Positions 34,499 through 43,500 of a stretch of 64,000 nt of DNA are shown piece by piece. A model generated the notes under the pieces. It ran no database searches and was not told the DNA's origin. It was given only the letters and a program-made list of their open reading frames with translations. Location: positions 186,001-250,000 of the forward strand of contig WGNL01000001.1 of NCBI GenBank assembly GCA_016124585.1, given 5' to 3'. The position numbers and the translations under genes were made by a program. The stretch's first letter is position 1. Every line of letters starts with the position of its first letter. Source of the DNA: Bacteroidota bacterium (GTDB lineage Bacteria > Bacteroidota > Bacteroidia > Chitinophagales > Saprospiraceae).

Positions 34499-36412
34499 AT
34501 GGGAAAAATAATAGGAATTGACTTAGGAACAACGAACTCCTGTGTGGCCGTGATGGAAGGTAATGAGCCTGTTGTCATTGCCAACGACGAAGGTAGGAGG
34601 ACTACTCCGTCCATCATCGGCTTCCTCGACAACGGGGAGCGGAAGGTGGGCGACCCTGCAAAACGCCAAGCGATCACGAACCCACAACGTACGGTGGCCT
34701 CCATCAAACGTTTCATGGGAAACCGTTTCTCTGAAGTTGGAAAAGAATTGGAGCACACCACTTATAAAGTTGTGAAAGGCGACAATGATACGGTTCGGGT
34801 GGATATTGATGGCAGGCTTTACACCCCGCAAGAAATCTCTGCAATGACGCTTCAGAAAATGAAAAAAACGGCAGAAGATTTCTTGGGTTCTGAAGTAACA
34901 GAGGCTGTTATCACGGTTCCAGCTTACTTCAATGACTCTCAACGTCAAGCTACAAAAGAAGCTGGTGAAATCGCTGGCTTGAAAGTACGCCGTATCATTA
35001 ACGAACCAACGGCTGCTGCCCTGGCTTATGGCCTCGATAAGCGCCACAAAGACATGACCATTGCAGTGTACGACCTTGGTGGTGGTACTTTCGATATTTC
35101 CATTTTGGAATTGGGCGACGGTGTTTTTGAGGTAAAATCCACAAATGGAGATACCCACCTTGGAGGTGATGACTTTGACCGCAAAATCATTGACTGGTTG
35201 GCGGATGAGTTCAAAGCGCAAGAAAACATTGACCTTCGGAAAGATCCAATGGCACTTCAACGCTTGAAGGATGCCGCAGAAAAAGCTAAAATTGAGCTTT
35301 CATCTTCTTCCGAAACGGAAATCAATTTGCCATACATCACAGCGGTGGATGGGGTGCCTAAACACTTGGTTTTGAAACTTAGCCGCTCAAAATTTGAGCA
35401 GCTTTGCGATGACTTGGTTAAGCGCACCATTGAGCCATGTCGCCAAGCAATCAAAGACGCTGGTCTGACTGCCAGCGATATTGATGAAGTAATCCTAGTT
35501 GGTGGTTCAACTCGTATCCCTCGTATTCAAACGGTGGTTGAGGAGTTTTTTGGCAAGAAGCCAAACAAAGGCGTCAATCCAGATGAGGTTGTTGCCATTG
35601 GCGCAGCGATTCAGGGTGGTGTTTTGACTGGCGAAACTAAAGACGTGCTTTTGCTCGACGTCACCCCGCTTTCAATGGGTATCGAGACGATGGGCGGTGT
35701 TTACGACGTAGTAATTGAAGCCAACACGACCATTCCGACGAAAAAATCGAAAACCTACTCAACCGCAGCTGACAACCAGCCAAGCGTGGAAATTCACATC
35801 CTACAAGGCGAGCGCCCGATGGCTAAGGACAATCGTAGCGTGGGCCGGTTCATCCTTGATGGAATTCCACCGGCACCACGTGGTGTGCCTCAGGTGGAGG
35901 TCAGCTTCGACATCGACTCGAATGGTATCCTCAGTGTCAGCGCTGTTGACAAAGGGACGGGCAAACAACAAAATATCCGCATCGAAGCCAGCACTGGCTT
36001 GAGCAAAGAGGAAGTTGCTCGGATGAAAGCTGAAGCACAAGCAAACGCAGACACTGACCGGGAAACTCGGGAAAGAGTGGAAAAATTGAACCAAGCTGAC
36101 TCGCTGATTTTCCAAACAGAAAAGCAGTTGAAGGAATACAAAGAAAAGATTCCTGCAGACAAAGTGAGCGCTATTGAATCTGCTTTGAATGAATTGAAAG
36201 AGGCCCACAAAGCAGAGAACCTTGCAGGAATTGAGACGGCTTCTGCCAACCTCAATGCAGCTTGGCAAGCCGCAAGTCAGGACATGTACCAAGCTTCGCA
36301 AGAACAGCAAGCTGGTGCGGACGCTGGAAGCCATGACGCTGGACAAGACGGTGCAGGCACTGGTGCAAAAGAAGATGTTACTGACGTAGAATTTGAAGAA
36401 GTTGGTAAATAA
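34499..36412 (+). CDS. dnaK: molecular chaperone DnaK (Hsp70)
   Basis: A 637-residue Hsp70 of normal length. The ATPase domain (residues 1 to about 385) has the phosphate loop [49 protein letters not shown] and [14 protein letters not shown]. The linker is [11 protein letters not shown]. The substrate-binding domain contains [20 protein letters not shown], and a helical lid ends in the GrpE/co-chaperone tail [10 protein letters not shown]. It folds and refolds cytoplasmic proteins with DnaJ and GrpE, which are not in this window. It is monocistronic, with its own promoter and a terminator at 36438-36470. Confidence 0.98.
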   Translation: MGKIIGIDLGTTNSCVAVMEGNEPVVIANDEGRRTTPSIIGFLDNGERKVGDPAKRQAITNPQRTVASIKRFMGNRFSEVGKELEHTTYKVVKGDNDTVRVDIDGRLYTPQEISAMTLQKMKKTAEDFLGSEVTEAVITVPAYFNDSQRQATKEAGEIAGLKVRRIINEPTAAALAYGLDKRHKDMTIAVYDLGGGTFDISILELGDGVFEVKSTNGDTHLGGDDFDRKIIDWLADEFKAQENIDLRKDPMALQRLKDAAEKAKIELSSSSETEINLPYITAVDGVPKHLVLKLSRSKFEQLCDDLVKRTIEPCRQAIKDAGLTASDIDEVILVGGSTRIPRIQTVVEEFFGKKPNKGVNPDEVVAIGAAIQGGVLTGETKDVLLLDVTPLSMGIETMGGVYDVVIEANTTIPTKKSKTYSTAADNQPSVEIHILQGERPMAKDNRSVGRFILDGIPPAPRGVPQVEVSFDIDSNGILSVSAVDKGTGKQQNIRIEASTGLSKEEVARMKAEAQANADTDRETRERVEKLNQADSLIFQTEKQLKEYKEKIPADKVSAIESALNELKEAHKAENLAGIETASANLNAAWQAASQDMYQASQEQQAGADAGSHDAGQDGAGTGAKEDVTDVEFEEVGK

Positions 36413-36437
36413 TAGAAGAGAATTAAGCTTAGGCAAG

Positions 36438-36475
36438 GGCGGCACTCCTAGCGGAGTTGCCGCCTTTTCTTTTTA
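36438..36475 (+). terminator. intrinsic terminator of dnaK
   Basis: GGCGGCACTCC (36438-36448) pairs with GGAGTTGCCGCC (36453-36464) with one bulged base, around a TAGC loop, followed by TTTTCTTTTT. It lies 26 bases past the dnaK stop. Confidence 0.88.
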
Positions 36476-36498
36476 AGAAATATCACATCAAAATGACC

Positions 36499-37476
36499 TT
36501 AAATCTTGACGATTTCCCATCCGGCCAACTCGAAATAGTCGGTGAACATGGAAGGTAAATAAAACCTGTCTTCCACGTTTTCGATGGTAAAATACAGTTC
36601 AGGGTCAAGGATTTGATTTACGCCCGGTTTACCCAAATCAATCACTGGTCGGTTGGGTTTGCTTCCCCTGGCAATGGAACGAAGCTCCATGGGTAGCAAC
36701 TTGATTGGGTCAGCAGGGTTGTAAATGCCAACCATTCTATTTCTAGCTCCTTTGACTGCGTCCCGAGCACCTTTCAGTTTGGAAGCCTTGGTCATAAATT
36801 TCCAAAATCCCTCTGGCGAAATGATTTTTTTGTCCAGCGGGTTTGAGATGCGAAGGAATGGGTCGACGTTTGGGAAGATGAAATAAGGCGTAGCAAAGCC
36901 TCCAGCCAACTGTCGGATATTGTAATCAATGGCTGAAGTAGCCGGAGTTTCTCCCTCAAAATTGTCACGATGAGGACGTAGGTAGCAGAGTAAACGCCCA
37001 TAACTTTCCAAAAACTCGTAAGCATAAGCTTGAAAAAATAAGAAATCATCTTTTGTTTTGCCAGCGGCAATCATGTCATCTTCGATTTCTTTTTTCAGGT
37101 TCTCCTTTCCATTCACAGCGTGTCGGTAATGGTTCTCGGCAATATCGGTCCCATCCCCAATCACCGAATTCAGATGTGCCTTCAGGGCAGGGTTCAGTGA
37201 TTTAGTTTTTTTCTCCAAATCTGGACCAGTAAAAAACTCGGTCCATGCCGGGTTGTTCAGGCCCAAAAATCCACGTTTGCCAGGGAAGTCAAAGCTGATT
37301 TCGGGGGTGTCAATCCCAAGGAACCGAATACCTAAATTGGCGTCAGTGCTGACACTGACCGTATCACCGTCATGAGTGATTTGGGCGACAGAGGCCCGTG
37401 AACTGCGGCGAGTGGCAAAATTGGTTTGACCATATTTGAAACCACTGGAACTTACGCTGAAAATACCTGATGCCAT
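36499..37476 (-). CDS. staphylococcal-nuclease-like (thermonuclease family) protein
   Basis: A 325-residue protein with SNase (OB-fold) hallmarks: HDGDTVSVSTDANLGIRFLG followed by IDTPEIS (about residues 36-62) carries the Asp, first Arg, Asp and Glu of the active site. ESYGRLLCYLRP (about 163-175) matches the second catalytic Arg box (normally YGRTLAYV), and NIRQLAGGFATPYF the following helix. SNase enzymes cut DNA and RNA using calcium. Unusually, about 90 residues are inserted between the two halves, and no signal peptide is seen at the ATG, so an intracellular nuclease or a degenerate relative is possible. It converges on dnaK and is divergent from the T9SS gene at 37628. Confidence 0.75.
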   Translation of the reverse strand: MASGIFSVSSSGFKYGQTNFATRRSSRASVAQITHDGDTVSVSTDANLGIRFLGIDTPEISFDFPGKRGFLGLNNPAWTEFFTGPDLEKKTKSLNPALKAHLNSVIGDGTDIAENHYRHAVNGKENLKKEIEDDMIAAGKTKDDFLFFQAYAYEFLESYGRLLCYLRPHRDNFEGETPATSAIDYNIRQLAGGFATPYFIFPNVDPFLRISNPLDKKIISPEGFWKFMTKASKLKGARDAVKGARNRMVGIYNPADPIKLLPMELRSIARGSKPNRPVIDLGKPGVNQILDPELYFTIENVEDRFYLPSMFTDYFELAGWEIVKI

Positions 37477-37558
37477 GATGTTATTACTTGTAATGAAATT
37501 AAATAAGGTGAATTGTTAATCAAATAATTGTCTGATAAAAAACAAATATAAAAACGAA

Positions 37559-37590
37559 TTGCTGGCAAACCGATAAATTTGATACCTTAG
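37559..37590 (+). promoter_or_regulatory. promoter of the T9SS cargo gene at 37628
   Basis: TTG at 37559-37561, 21 bases, then TACCTTAG (37583-37590), one mismatch from TAnnTTTG. The start would be near 37597, about 30 bases before the ATG. Confidence 0.4.
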
Positions 37591-37627
37591 CTAGCGACAC
37601 TTATCATTAATTCACAATTTTATACAC

Positions 37628-38686
37628 ATGAAGAAAATTTTATTCGAACTATCGTTGCCGATAACATTGCTTTTCTTTTCAACCGGTTTATTTGGGCAAA
37701 ATGACACACTGTTTTTTATGGACTTTCAAATAGACCCAAGCGCTGCAATGGCAATTTATCCAGAACCTGGTGAGACAGATTCCATCTGGGTAAATTATGA
37801 CGAGGATGGCCTTTCAGCTGCTCAGAGCTATCCAAGCAACTTTTTTTATGATTTAGACTGGACATCACCTGATACAATTGCTGCTTCTGATTCTAGCTTT
37901 GTATTTGTAAGTCGTTCTTGGTTGGAAGGATTTGACACGTCTTCCAGCAATTGGCTAATCAGCCCTGCTATGCAAATCACTGATGCTTCGGCAACACTTC
38001 ATTGGAAATCATCTTCTTATCAAGGCCCCCGATACATGGATGGTTATTCAGTCAAAATCTTGGTAGGTTCTCAAGATATCACATCACCGAATACCACAAT
38101 TGAAACAGTTTTTCGGGCAGCTGAAATGACAAACATTCTTTTTGGCGATGGGTCTACCGTTGACCTAGACAGTTTTGCGTTTTCGGACGGGTACCTCCAT
38201 GCTGATGGGTACACATTGACCGATTATTTTATTCCAGCTGACACATCAATTGGGGAAGACCTCCATATTGGTAAGCTAGAGCCACACAGTGTCAGTTTGG
38301 CTGCCTACGAGGGGCAAACCATTTATGTAGCTTGGCACCACGATTCATCAGACGATAATTTGATGATGCTAGATGACTTGCTGCTCATGGGAACGACGCC
38401 TCTGTCCGGTACGACTGACCACCAGTTGGCAGATTTGCGTTTTGTCACTTACCCGAACCCAGTGGATAATTACCTGAATGTGATGTTCCGACTCACTACA
38501 CCTGCTGACGTACAACTTCAAATTTTCAGTCAAGATGGCAAAATGGTAGCGGACAAAGCTGACCGCAAGGCTGTCACTGGAGATTTTACGGACCAATTCG
38601 ATTTGCGGAACCTGCCTGTAGGGTCGTACTCGGTTGTTTTAACAGTTGATAATCAGCGTTTTACAAAAATGGTTGTAAGGAAATAA
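37628..38686 (+). CDS. T9SS-secreted protein with cleaved-adhesin / choice-of-anchor-like domain
   Basis: A 352-residue secreted protein. The signal peptide ends near residue 23 (FSTGLFGQ). Residues about 28-255 resemble the jelly-roll cleaved-adhesin/choice-of-anchor J domain (FVSRSWLEGFDTSSSNWLIS, ATLHWKSSSYQGPRYMDGYS, VKILVGSQD, TIYVAWHHDSSDDNLMMLDD). This domain is common in T9SS peptidases and adhesins, but no peptidase domain is attached here. The last 75 residues are a type A T9SS sorting domain (TYPNPVDNYLNVMF, ending RFTKMVVRK). It is probably anchored on the outer surface or released. The substrate or ligand is unknown. Confidence 0.85.
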   Translation: MKKILFELSLPITLLFFSTGLFGQNDTLFFMDFQIDPSAAMAIYPEPGETDSIWVNYDEDGLSAAQSYPSNFFYDLDWTSPDTIAASDSSFVFVSRSWLEGFDTSSSNWLISPAMQITDASATLHWKSSSYQGPRYMDGYSVKILVGSQDITSPNTTIETVFRAAEMTNILFGDGSTVDLDSFAFSDGYLHADGYTLTDYFIPADTSIGEDLHIGKLEPHSVSLAAYEGQTIYVAWHHDSSDDNLMMLDDLLLMGTTPLSGTTDHQLADLRFVTYPNPVDNYLNVMFRLTTPADVQLQIFSQDGKMVADKADRKAVTGDFTDQFDLRNLPVGSYSVVLTVDNQRFTKMVVRK

Positions 38687-38709
38687 CTATTAAATACCCA
38701 CTTTTAACG

Positions 38710-38747
38710 CCGGGAACGAAGCTGAAAATTCGTTCCCGGTTTTTTTT
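38710..38747 (+). terminator. intrinsic terminator after the T9SS cargo gene
   Basis: CCGGGAACGAA (38710-38720) and TTCGTTCCCGG (38729-38739) form a perfect 11-base-pair stem with a GCTGAAAA loop and a run of eight Ts (38740-38747). It lies 24 bases past the stop at 38686. Confidence 0.93.
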
Positions 38748-38793
38748 GAACCGTTTTTTGGCTTGGCTGTTTTCTGGTAAAATATTACAACTT

Positions 38794-39339
38794 ATGCTGC
38801 CAATTGATTTGGATGAAGAATTGTTGGTGCTGGAGGAAATGTTGACAAACGAAGGTAAAACTGTGTATTCACATACCTTTGAAAGTCCAGTGATGCTCGT
38901 TTTTCTGCGGCATTTTGGTTGTGTGTTTTGCAAAGAAGCCCTACACGATATTTCACTCAAAAGACAGAGCATTGAAGCAGGTGGCGTAAAAATCATTTTC
39001 GTGCACATGGGAAATGATGAAACTGCCACAGAATATTTTGATAGCTTCAACCTGAAAGGTGTCACTTATGTCTGTGATCCGGCGCAACAATTTTACCGTG
39101 CATTTGGCCTCCAGCGTGGCTCATTTACGCAGCTTTACGGCCTTCAGACTTGGATACGGGGCTACAAGGTCAAGCAAGAACTTGGCTATGAATTGGAAAT
39201 GGCAAAACGACTAGGTGATTCTACACAAATGCCTGGAGTTTTTGTTTTGCAAAATGGCCTTCTGAGAGATAAATTTATCCATCGAATCGCCTCTGAACGA
39301 CCTGATTATGAGCAGCTTGTGCAGTGTTGTTTGATATAA
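38794..39339 (+). CDS. peroxiredoxin-like (AhpC/TSA, SelL/PRXL2-related) redox protein
   Basis: A 181-residue thioredoxin-fold protein. The active-site region is RHFGCVFCKEAL (CxxC), followed by the fold pattern KIIFVHMGNDETATEYF, VTYVCDPAQQFYRAFGLQRG and MPGVFVLQNG. It resembles the SelL/PRXL2 group of AhpC/TSA-like proteins, which act as cytoplasmic thiol redox enzymes, though the physiological substrate is not established. The ATG at 38794 (MLPIDLDEELL) is preferred because an upstream in-frame TTG at 38746 overlaps the T-run of the preceding terminator. Confidence 0.82.
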   Translation: MLPIDLDEELLVLEEMLTNEGKTVYSHTFESPVMLVFLRHFGCVFCKEALHDISLKRQSIEAGGVKIIFVHMGNDETATEYFDSFNLKGVTYVCDPAQQFYRAFGLQRGSFTQLYGLQTWIRGYKVKQELGYELEMAKRLGDSTQMPGVFVLQNGLLRDKFIHRIASERPDYEQLVQCCLI

Positions 39340-39401
39340 TTTATGCGTTTACTCATTTTGACAAAAAACTTGAATCCTGCTCAATTTACTGTCAACTTAC
39401 C

Positions 39402-39409
39402 TACTTTTG
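39402..39409 (+). promoter_or_regulatory. -7 box upstream of aroC
   Basis: TACTTTTG is an exact TAnnTTTG match, 85 bases before the aroC ATG. No TTG lies at the usual distance upstream. Confidence 0.35.
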
Positions 39410-39494
39410 CAGCCATTTTTATGTTTGCTTGAAACAGTCAATTCCACCACTTTAACCGACTGCACAAAGCAAATTTTCAATTTCCCAAAACAAA

Positions 39495-40577
39495 ATGCCC
39501 GGCAATTCATTTGGACATACTTTCCGCATAACCACTTTTGGCGAATCGCACGGTCCTGCTATCGGGGTCGTTTTGGACGGTTGTCCGGCTGGGCTAGAAC
39601 TTGACTTAGATTTTATCCAAAAGGAACTCGACCGCCGGCGCCCAGGCCAATCGGCCATCGTTACGCAGCGGCAAGAAGCGGATAGAGTAGAGCTGCTTTC
39701 AGGTGTTTTTGAGGGTAAAACAACTGGGATGCCAGTGGCGCTGCTTATTCGAAACGAAGACGCAAAATCCAAAGATTACAGCCATATCGCTGACAAATTC
39801 CGGCCCAGTCACGCTGATTTTACCTACCAAGTCAAATATGGACATCGGGATTACAGGGGTGGTGGACGTTCCAGTGCCAGAGAGACGGCAGCCCGGGTGG
39901 CGGCAGGAGCGGTGGCAAAGCAAATTTTGGCAAAAAATGGTATTACTGTAACCGCTTGGGTAAGTAGGGTGGGGGAAATTGTCCTTGAAAAAAACTACGA
40001 AACGCTAGATTTTTCCAAAATTGAGGCAACGCCCGTTCGTTGCCCCGACCTTGAAATTGCATCGCAAATGGAAACGCTAATTCGGGAGGTGCGCAAGGCA
40101 GGTGATACAATTGGAGGGGTCGTTAGTTGTGTGGTACAAGGATGCCCGGCTGGTTTAGGAGAACCTGTTTTTGATAGGCTTCATGCTGATTTGGGGAAAG
40201 CCATGCTCTGCATCAATGCTTGTAAAGGTTTTGAAATAGGTTCCGGTTTCGATGGAGTCTCAATGAGAGGCTCCCAGCATAACGACCCATTTTTTGCTGA
40301 TGAAAAGGGCCAAATCCGCACCCGAAGCAATCACTCTGGCGGCGTCCAAGGAGGAATTTCAAATGGAATGGATATTTATTTTAAAGCTGCCTTCAAACCT
40401 GTAGCAACGATTGTTCAGGCGCAAGAATCTGTCAATGAGGCTGGGGATTCTGTAAAAGTTGAAGGCAAGGGCCGCCACGACCCTTGCGTGCTTCCCCGTG
40501 CAGTTCCAATTGTGGAGGCGATGGCTGCCTTAGTTTTGGTAGATCATTTTTTAAGAAACAAGACTGTAATTATTTGA
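39495..40577 (+). CDS. aroC: chorismate synthase
   Basis: A 360-residue FMN-dependent enzyme that converts 5-enolpyruvylshikimate 3-phosphate to chorismate, the last step of the shikimate pathway. Signatures from start to end: [51 protein letters not shown] (FMN and phosphate binding), SQHNDPF and [20 protein letters not shown], then the [20 protein letters not shown] box. Length and motif order are normal. No other shikimate genes are adjacent. The start is set by the conserved N-terminus [10 protein letters not shown]. Confidence 0.98.
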   Translation: MPGNSFGHTFRITTFGESHGPAIGVVLDGCPAGLELDLDFIQKELDRRRPGQSAIVTQRQEADRVELLSGVFEGKTTGMPVALLIRNEDAKSKDYSHIADKFRPSHADFTYQVKYGHRDYRGGGRSSARETAARVAAGAVAKQILAKNGITVTAWVSRVGEIVLEKNYETLDFSKIEATPVRCPDLEIASQMETLIREVRKAGDTIGGVVSCVVQGCPAGLGEPVFDRLHADLGKAMLCINACKGFEIGSGFDGVSMRGSQHNDPFFADEKGQIRTRSNHSGGVQGGISNGMDIYFKAAFKPVATIVQAQESVNEAGDSVKVEGKGRHDPCVLPRAVPIVEAMAALVLVDHFLRNKTVII

Positions 40578-40627
40578 GAAACAACACACTACGTGCCCAC
40601 CAAACAACAAATCATTAATTACAAACC

Positions 40628-42031
40628 ATGCAAACCAGATTACTATCATTTCTAGTTTTCCTATTTTTTTCTGCGAATATTTTTGCGCAGCTAACGATAA
40701 AAGTGACGGCTATTCCAGCAAATACACCAGGTGGTGAGCCAATCCACATTGCGGGGAGTTTTCAAAACTGGGATCCTGCCGACCCCAGTTATGTGCTTTC
40801 CGACCTTGGAAATGGCCAGTTCCAAATCACCATCAATCCACCAATCGGATTGATTAACTACAAATTTTCAAGAGGAAGTTGGGCGACCGTGGAGGGGACT
40901 GCACTTGGTGGCTTTTTGTCCGATCGGCAATACGATTACACAGGTGGGGCGGTAACCATTGAAGTTCAAATAGCTGGCTGGGAGGACGTGAGCCAAGGAA
41001 GCACTGCCGCTGCAAATGTACACCTGCTCAGTGCCAATTTTTTCATGCCGCAGCTTAACCGCAGTCGGCGCATCATGATTTATTTGCCACCTGATTACGA
41101 AACGTCCCTAAAAAACTACCCTGTACTGTACATGCATGATGGGCAGAACCTGTTTGATGCTGCCACCAGCTTCAGTGGGGAGTGGGAGGTAGATGAATCA
41201 CTCAACGAACTTTTTGCGCAAGGTGACTATGGCTGTATCGTGGTCGGAATTGACAACGGTGGTGCATTGCGCATTGATGAATTAGCACCTTGGGTAAATC
41301 CTGATTACAATGAAGGTGGCGAGGGCGGAAAATACATTGATTTTATTGTAGAAACATTAAAGCCTTTCATTGACCAAAACTATCGGACATTGTCAGGTAG
41401 GCTATACACCGGGATTTTTGGAAGTTCGCTTGGCGGGTTAATTTCCCAATACGGCATCATGGAGCATCAGGATGTTTTCAGCAAGGCTGGCATTTTCTCC
41501 CCAGCTTTTTGGTTCAATGATCCTGAAATTTTTGACCACAGTGCCAATACTCCAAAAACTGGAGCTATGCGGATTTACCAGTATGCTGGCCAACAGGAGG
41601 ATAATGGTTCGGTAGTCGCCGATGTGAATCAGATGGAATCAGTTTTGTTGAACAAGGGTTTCGGCAATGGTGAACTTTTCAAGTCTATCAGCCCAAATGG
41701 TACACACAGTGAGCCATTCTGGCGTGCGGAGTTTCCGGATGCCTACAAATGGTTGTTCGCTGGACTTGATTTTTCAGCAGCAGATGAGGCTGGCAGTGAG
41801 GCCCTTCGTTTTTATCCAAACCCAGCAGACTCTTCTTTATTTATTGAAAACCTACCTGATATTGCCAAACTCAATTACCGCATTTTTTCAATTGGTGGCA
41901 AAATGATGAAAAAAGGTAAACTAGTATCAGGGCAGCCGCTTGATATAAGTAAACTGAGTGCTGGATCTTATGTGCTTCAAGTTTTTACGAAGCAAAAGCT
42001 TTTGGTAAGCGGGCAGTTTTTGGTAAACTAA
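40628..42031 (+). CDS. secreted alpha/beta-hydrolase esterase with N-terminal starch-binding-like domain and T9SS signal
   Basis: A 467-residue secreted protein. The signal peptide is residues 1-21 (ending ANIFAQ). A CBM20/CBM48-like beta domain (about 24-118) has PIHIAGSFQNWDPAD and INYKFSRGSW. An esterase D/enterochelin-esterase-type hydrolase (about 135-375) has RIMIYLPPDYE, YPVLYMHDGQNLFD and the nucleophile elbow GSSLGG at about residue 264; the catalytic His is probably in NGTHSEPFW. The last 75 residues are a type A T9SS sorting domain (FYPNPADSSLFIENL, ending SGQFLVN). It likely de-esterifies a polysaccharide or peptide-linked substrate at the cell surface. The substrate is not known. 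The HAD gene follows 9 bases later. Confidence 0.88.
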   Translation: MQTRLLSFLVFLFFSANIFAQLTIKVTAIPANTPGGEPIHIAGSFQNWDPADPSYVLSDLGNGQFQITINPPIGLINYKFSRGSWATVEGTALGGFLSDRQYDYTGGAVTIEVQIAGWEDVSQGSTAAANVHLLSANFFMPQLNRSRRIMIYLPPDYETSLKNYPVLYMHDGQNLFDAATSFSGEWEVDESLNELFAQGDYGCIVVGIDNGGALRIDELAPWVNPDYNEGGEGGKYIDFIVETLKPFIDQNYRTLSGRLYTGIFGSSLGGLISQYGIMEHQDVFSKAGIFSPAFWFNDPEIFDHSANTPKTGAMRIYQYAGQQEDNGSVVADVNQMESVLLNKGFGNGELFKSISPNGTHSEPFWRAEFPDAYKWLFAGLDFSAADEAGSEALRFYPNPADSSLFIENLPDIAKLNYRIFSIGGKMMKKGKLVSGQPLDISKLSAGSYVLQVFTKQKLLVSGQFLVN

Positions 42032-42040
42032 ACAACTGTA

Positions 42041-42742
42041 ATGGCCAAAACCCTAATTATTTTCGATATCGATGGCACATTAGTATATAGCAATAAAATT
42101 GACAGCCAGTGCTTTGCACTGGCCTACCAACGGGTTTATGGGATTGAGTTTCCAACCATCGATTGGACAAAATACCCGCATGTGACCGACACCACAATTT
42201 TTCGCACAGTAATTCGAGATCATTTCGAACGGGAAGTCACAGAATTGGAAATAGTGGAGTTCCAAAACGAATACGTTGAGATGCTGGAAGAAAAGCGAAG
42301 AGAGACGCCAGCTGACTTCCAGGAAGTGCCATTCGCCCGTCATACCATCGAACGCTTGCTGGAGGATGAAAGGTTTGTCGTTGGAATTGGCACCGGTGGT
42401 TGGCTGAGGCCAGCACAGGTTAAACTGGCGCATGTGGAAATCCCCACCCATTCAATCGTATTGGCTGGGGCGGATGGTCATGAACAGCGAGAAAGCATCA
42501 TCGGACAAGTGATGGAAACTGTCAATCAGTGGCATGAGATAGAGCGGACTGTTTACATTGGCGATGCTATCTGGGATGTTGACACTACCCGCCGGATGGG
42601 GATGAACTTTGTCGGCATTCGTAGAGCTGGTGATTTGGAGGTGCTTCGCAAAATGGGCACCAGCGTTGTTTTGCAGGATTATCGAAATTTTGAACTTTTC
42701 CTTCAAGCCGTTTTTGAGGCAAAACCTCCAACGCACATTTAA
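42041..42742 (+). CDS. HAD-superfamily hydrolase (phosphatase-like)
   Basis: A 233-residue HAD hydrolase. Motif I is LIIFDIDGTLV (nucleophile Asp and acid/base Asp), motif II the Thr in GIGTGGW, and motif IV YIGDAIWDVDTTRRMGM. An alpha-helical cap lies between motifs I and II (about 20-100). Such enzymes dephosphorylate small metabolites such as phosphoglycolate or sugar phosphates in the cytoplasm. The substrate cannot be told from sequence. It starts 9 bases after the esterase stop, so the two genes are probably co-transcribed. Confidence 0.88.
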   Translation: MAKTLIIFDIDGTLVYSNKIDSQCFALAYQRVYGIEFPTIDWTKYPHVTDTTIFRTVIRDHFEREVTELEIVEFQNEYVEMLEEKRRETPADFQEVPFARHTIERLLEDERFVVGIGTGGWLRPAQVKLAHVEIPTHSIVLAGADGHEQRESIIGQVMETVNQWHEIERTVYIGDAIWDVDTTRRMGMNFVGIRRAGDLEVLRKMGTSVVLQDYRNFELFLQAVFEAKPPTHI

Positions 42743-42843
42743 AAAAACAGCCAAATGCTGGAAACTTATTAAGTAAATCAACTGTTTTTCACCCGCTTGA
42801 TTTTTCGAACGACATATTTTTTAATAAAAATTTGTCTTCGTGC

Positions 42844-42873
42844 TTGGTTTTGCCTCAAGAGAAGCTATCTTTG
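42844..42873 (+). promoter_or_regulatory. promoter of tRNA-Lys
   Basis: TTG (42844-42846), 19 bases, then TATCTTTG (42866-42873), an exact TAnnTTTG. Transcription would begin near 42880, about 27 bases before the mature tRNA 5' end. This is one of the two best promoter matches in the window. Confidence 0.65.
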
Positions 42874-42906
42874 CCGCCGCTTTTGAAGAAAAGCACAACC
42901 AAATAA

Positions 42907-42979
42907 GATTCCGTAGCTCAGTCGGTAGAGCACTTGACTTTTAATCAAGTGGTCCTGGGTTCGAATCCCAGCGGAATCA
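42907..42979 (+). tRNA. tRNA-Lys (anticodon TTT)
   Basis: A 73-base tRNA. The acceptor stem GATTCCG (42907-42913) pairs with CGGAATC (42972-42978), with A as discriminator. The D arm is GCTCAGTCGGTAGAGC. The anticodon stem CTTGA/TCAAG encloses CTTTTAA, giving anticodon TTT. The T arm has CTGGG-TTCGAAT-CCCAG. CCA is not encoded. Confidence 0.98.
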
Positions 42980-42982
42980 CGA

Positions 42983-43014
42983 AAGCCTCGACGTTTTACG
43001 TCGGGGCTTTTTTG
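42983..43014 (+). terminator. intrinsic terminator of tRNA-Lys
   Basis: AAGCCTCGACGT (42983-42994) pairs with ACGTCGGGGCTT (42998-43009), with one T-G pair, around a TTT loop. A run of six Ts follows. It begins four bases after the tRNA. Confidence 0.92.
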
Positions 43015-43500
43015 CTTTGCTTAATTGCCCAATTGTTTTGTCAATTGCCTTCTTGAACTCCTCCTACTTTTACATTTCTCGCCAAATTGGAATTATTGCG
43101 CACAAATATTTTAAGGATCAAAGTTTTTTTTGATTTGGTACGGTATTTGGAAAATGTGTGAAGATTCCCCACGTATGCCTTCCCCTCACTATATTTTCAG
43201 GATTCTCCCCCCTTTCTGTTTTAATCGAATTGTTCCCTAAGATTTAATTGGCAAAAACTATTGAGCATGAACTTTCGCTACACTCGCCTTTGCTGCTTTA
43301 TTACCACTCCTGTTTCAAACACAGAGCTGCTCAGCTTGTCTGCATTTCATTACCAAAGTTTTTCCAATTCGAAATTTCAAGTTCCCGTATTGAATTAGTC
43401 CAGTACGGATTTCAAAACCTTGTCTTGAGGCAAAACAAAAAACAAATCCACTCCTCCCGGATTGATTCCTTCTCATTAGACATTTAACAATTTTAAAACT
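43015..43500. other. long leader/intergenic region before the calcium-repeat giant gene
   Basis: 486 bases with no supported gene. Notable are C-rich boxes AAGATTCCCC (43161-43170) and TTTTCAGGATTCTCCCCCC (from about 43194), which resemble boxes in the leader of the partner gene at 52371. No exact TAnnTTTG promoter was found; GGTATTTG near 43142 is a weak candidate. The last 30 bases before the ATG are A/T-rich, as in other leaders here. Confidence 0.55.

Noticed and set aside
38746-38793. TTG start for the peroxiredoxin-like gene
   Set aside because: It lies in the T-run of the preceding terminator; an ATG at 38794 gives the normal domain start.
42743-42843. Small gene or terminator directly after the HAD gene
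   Set aside because: No frame with a start and sensible length, and the AAACAGCC-type repeats do not form a stable stem followed by a T-run.
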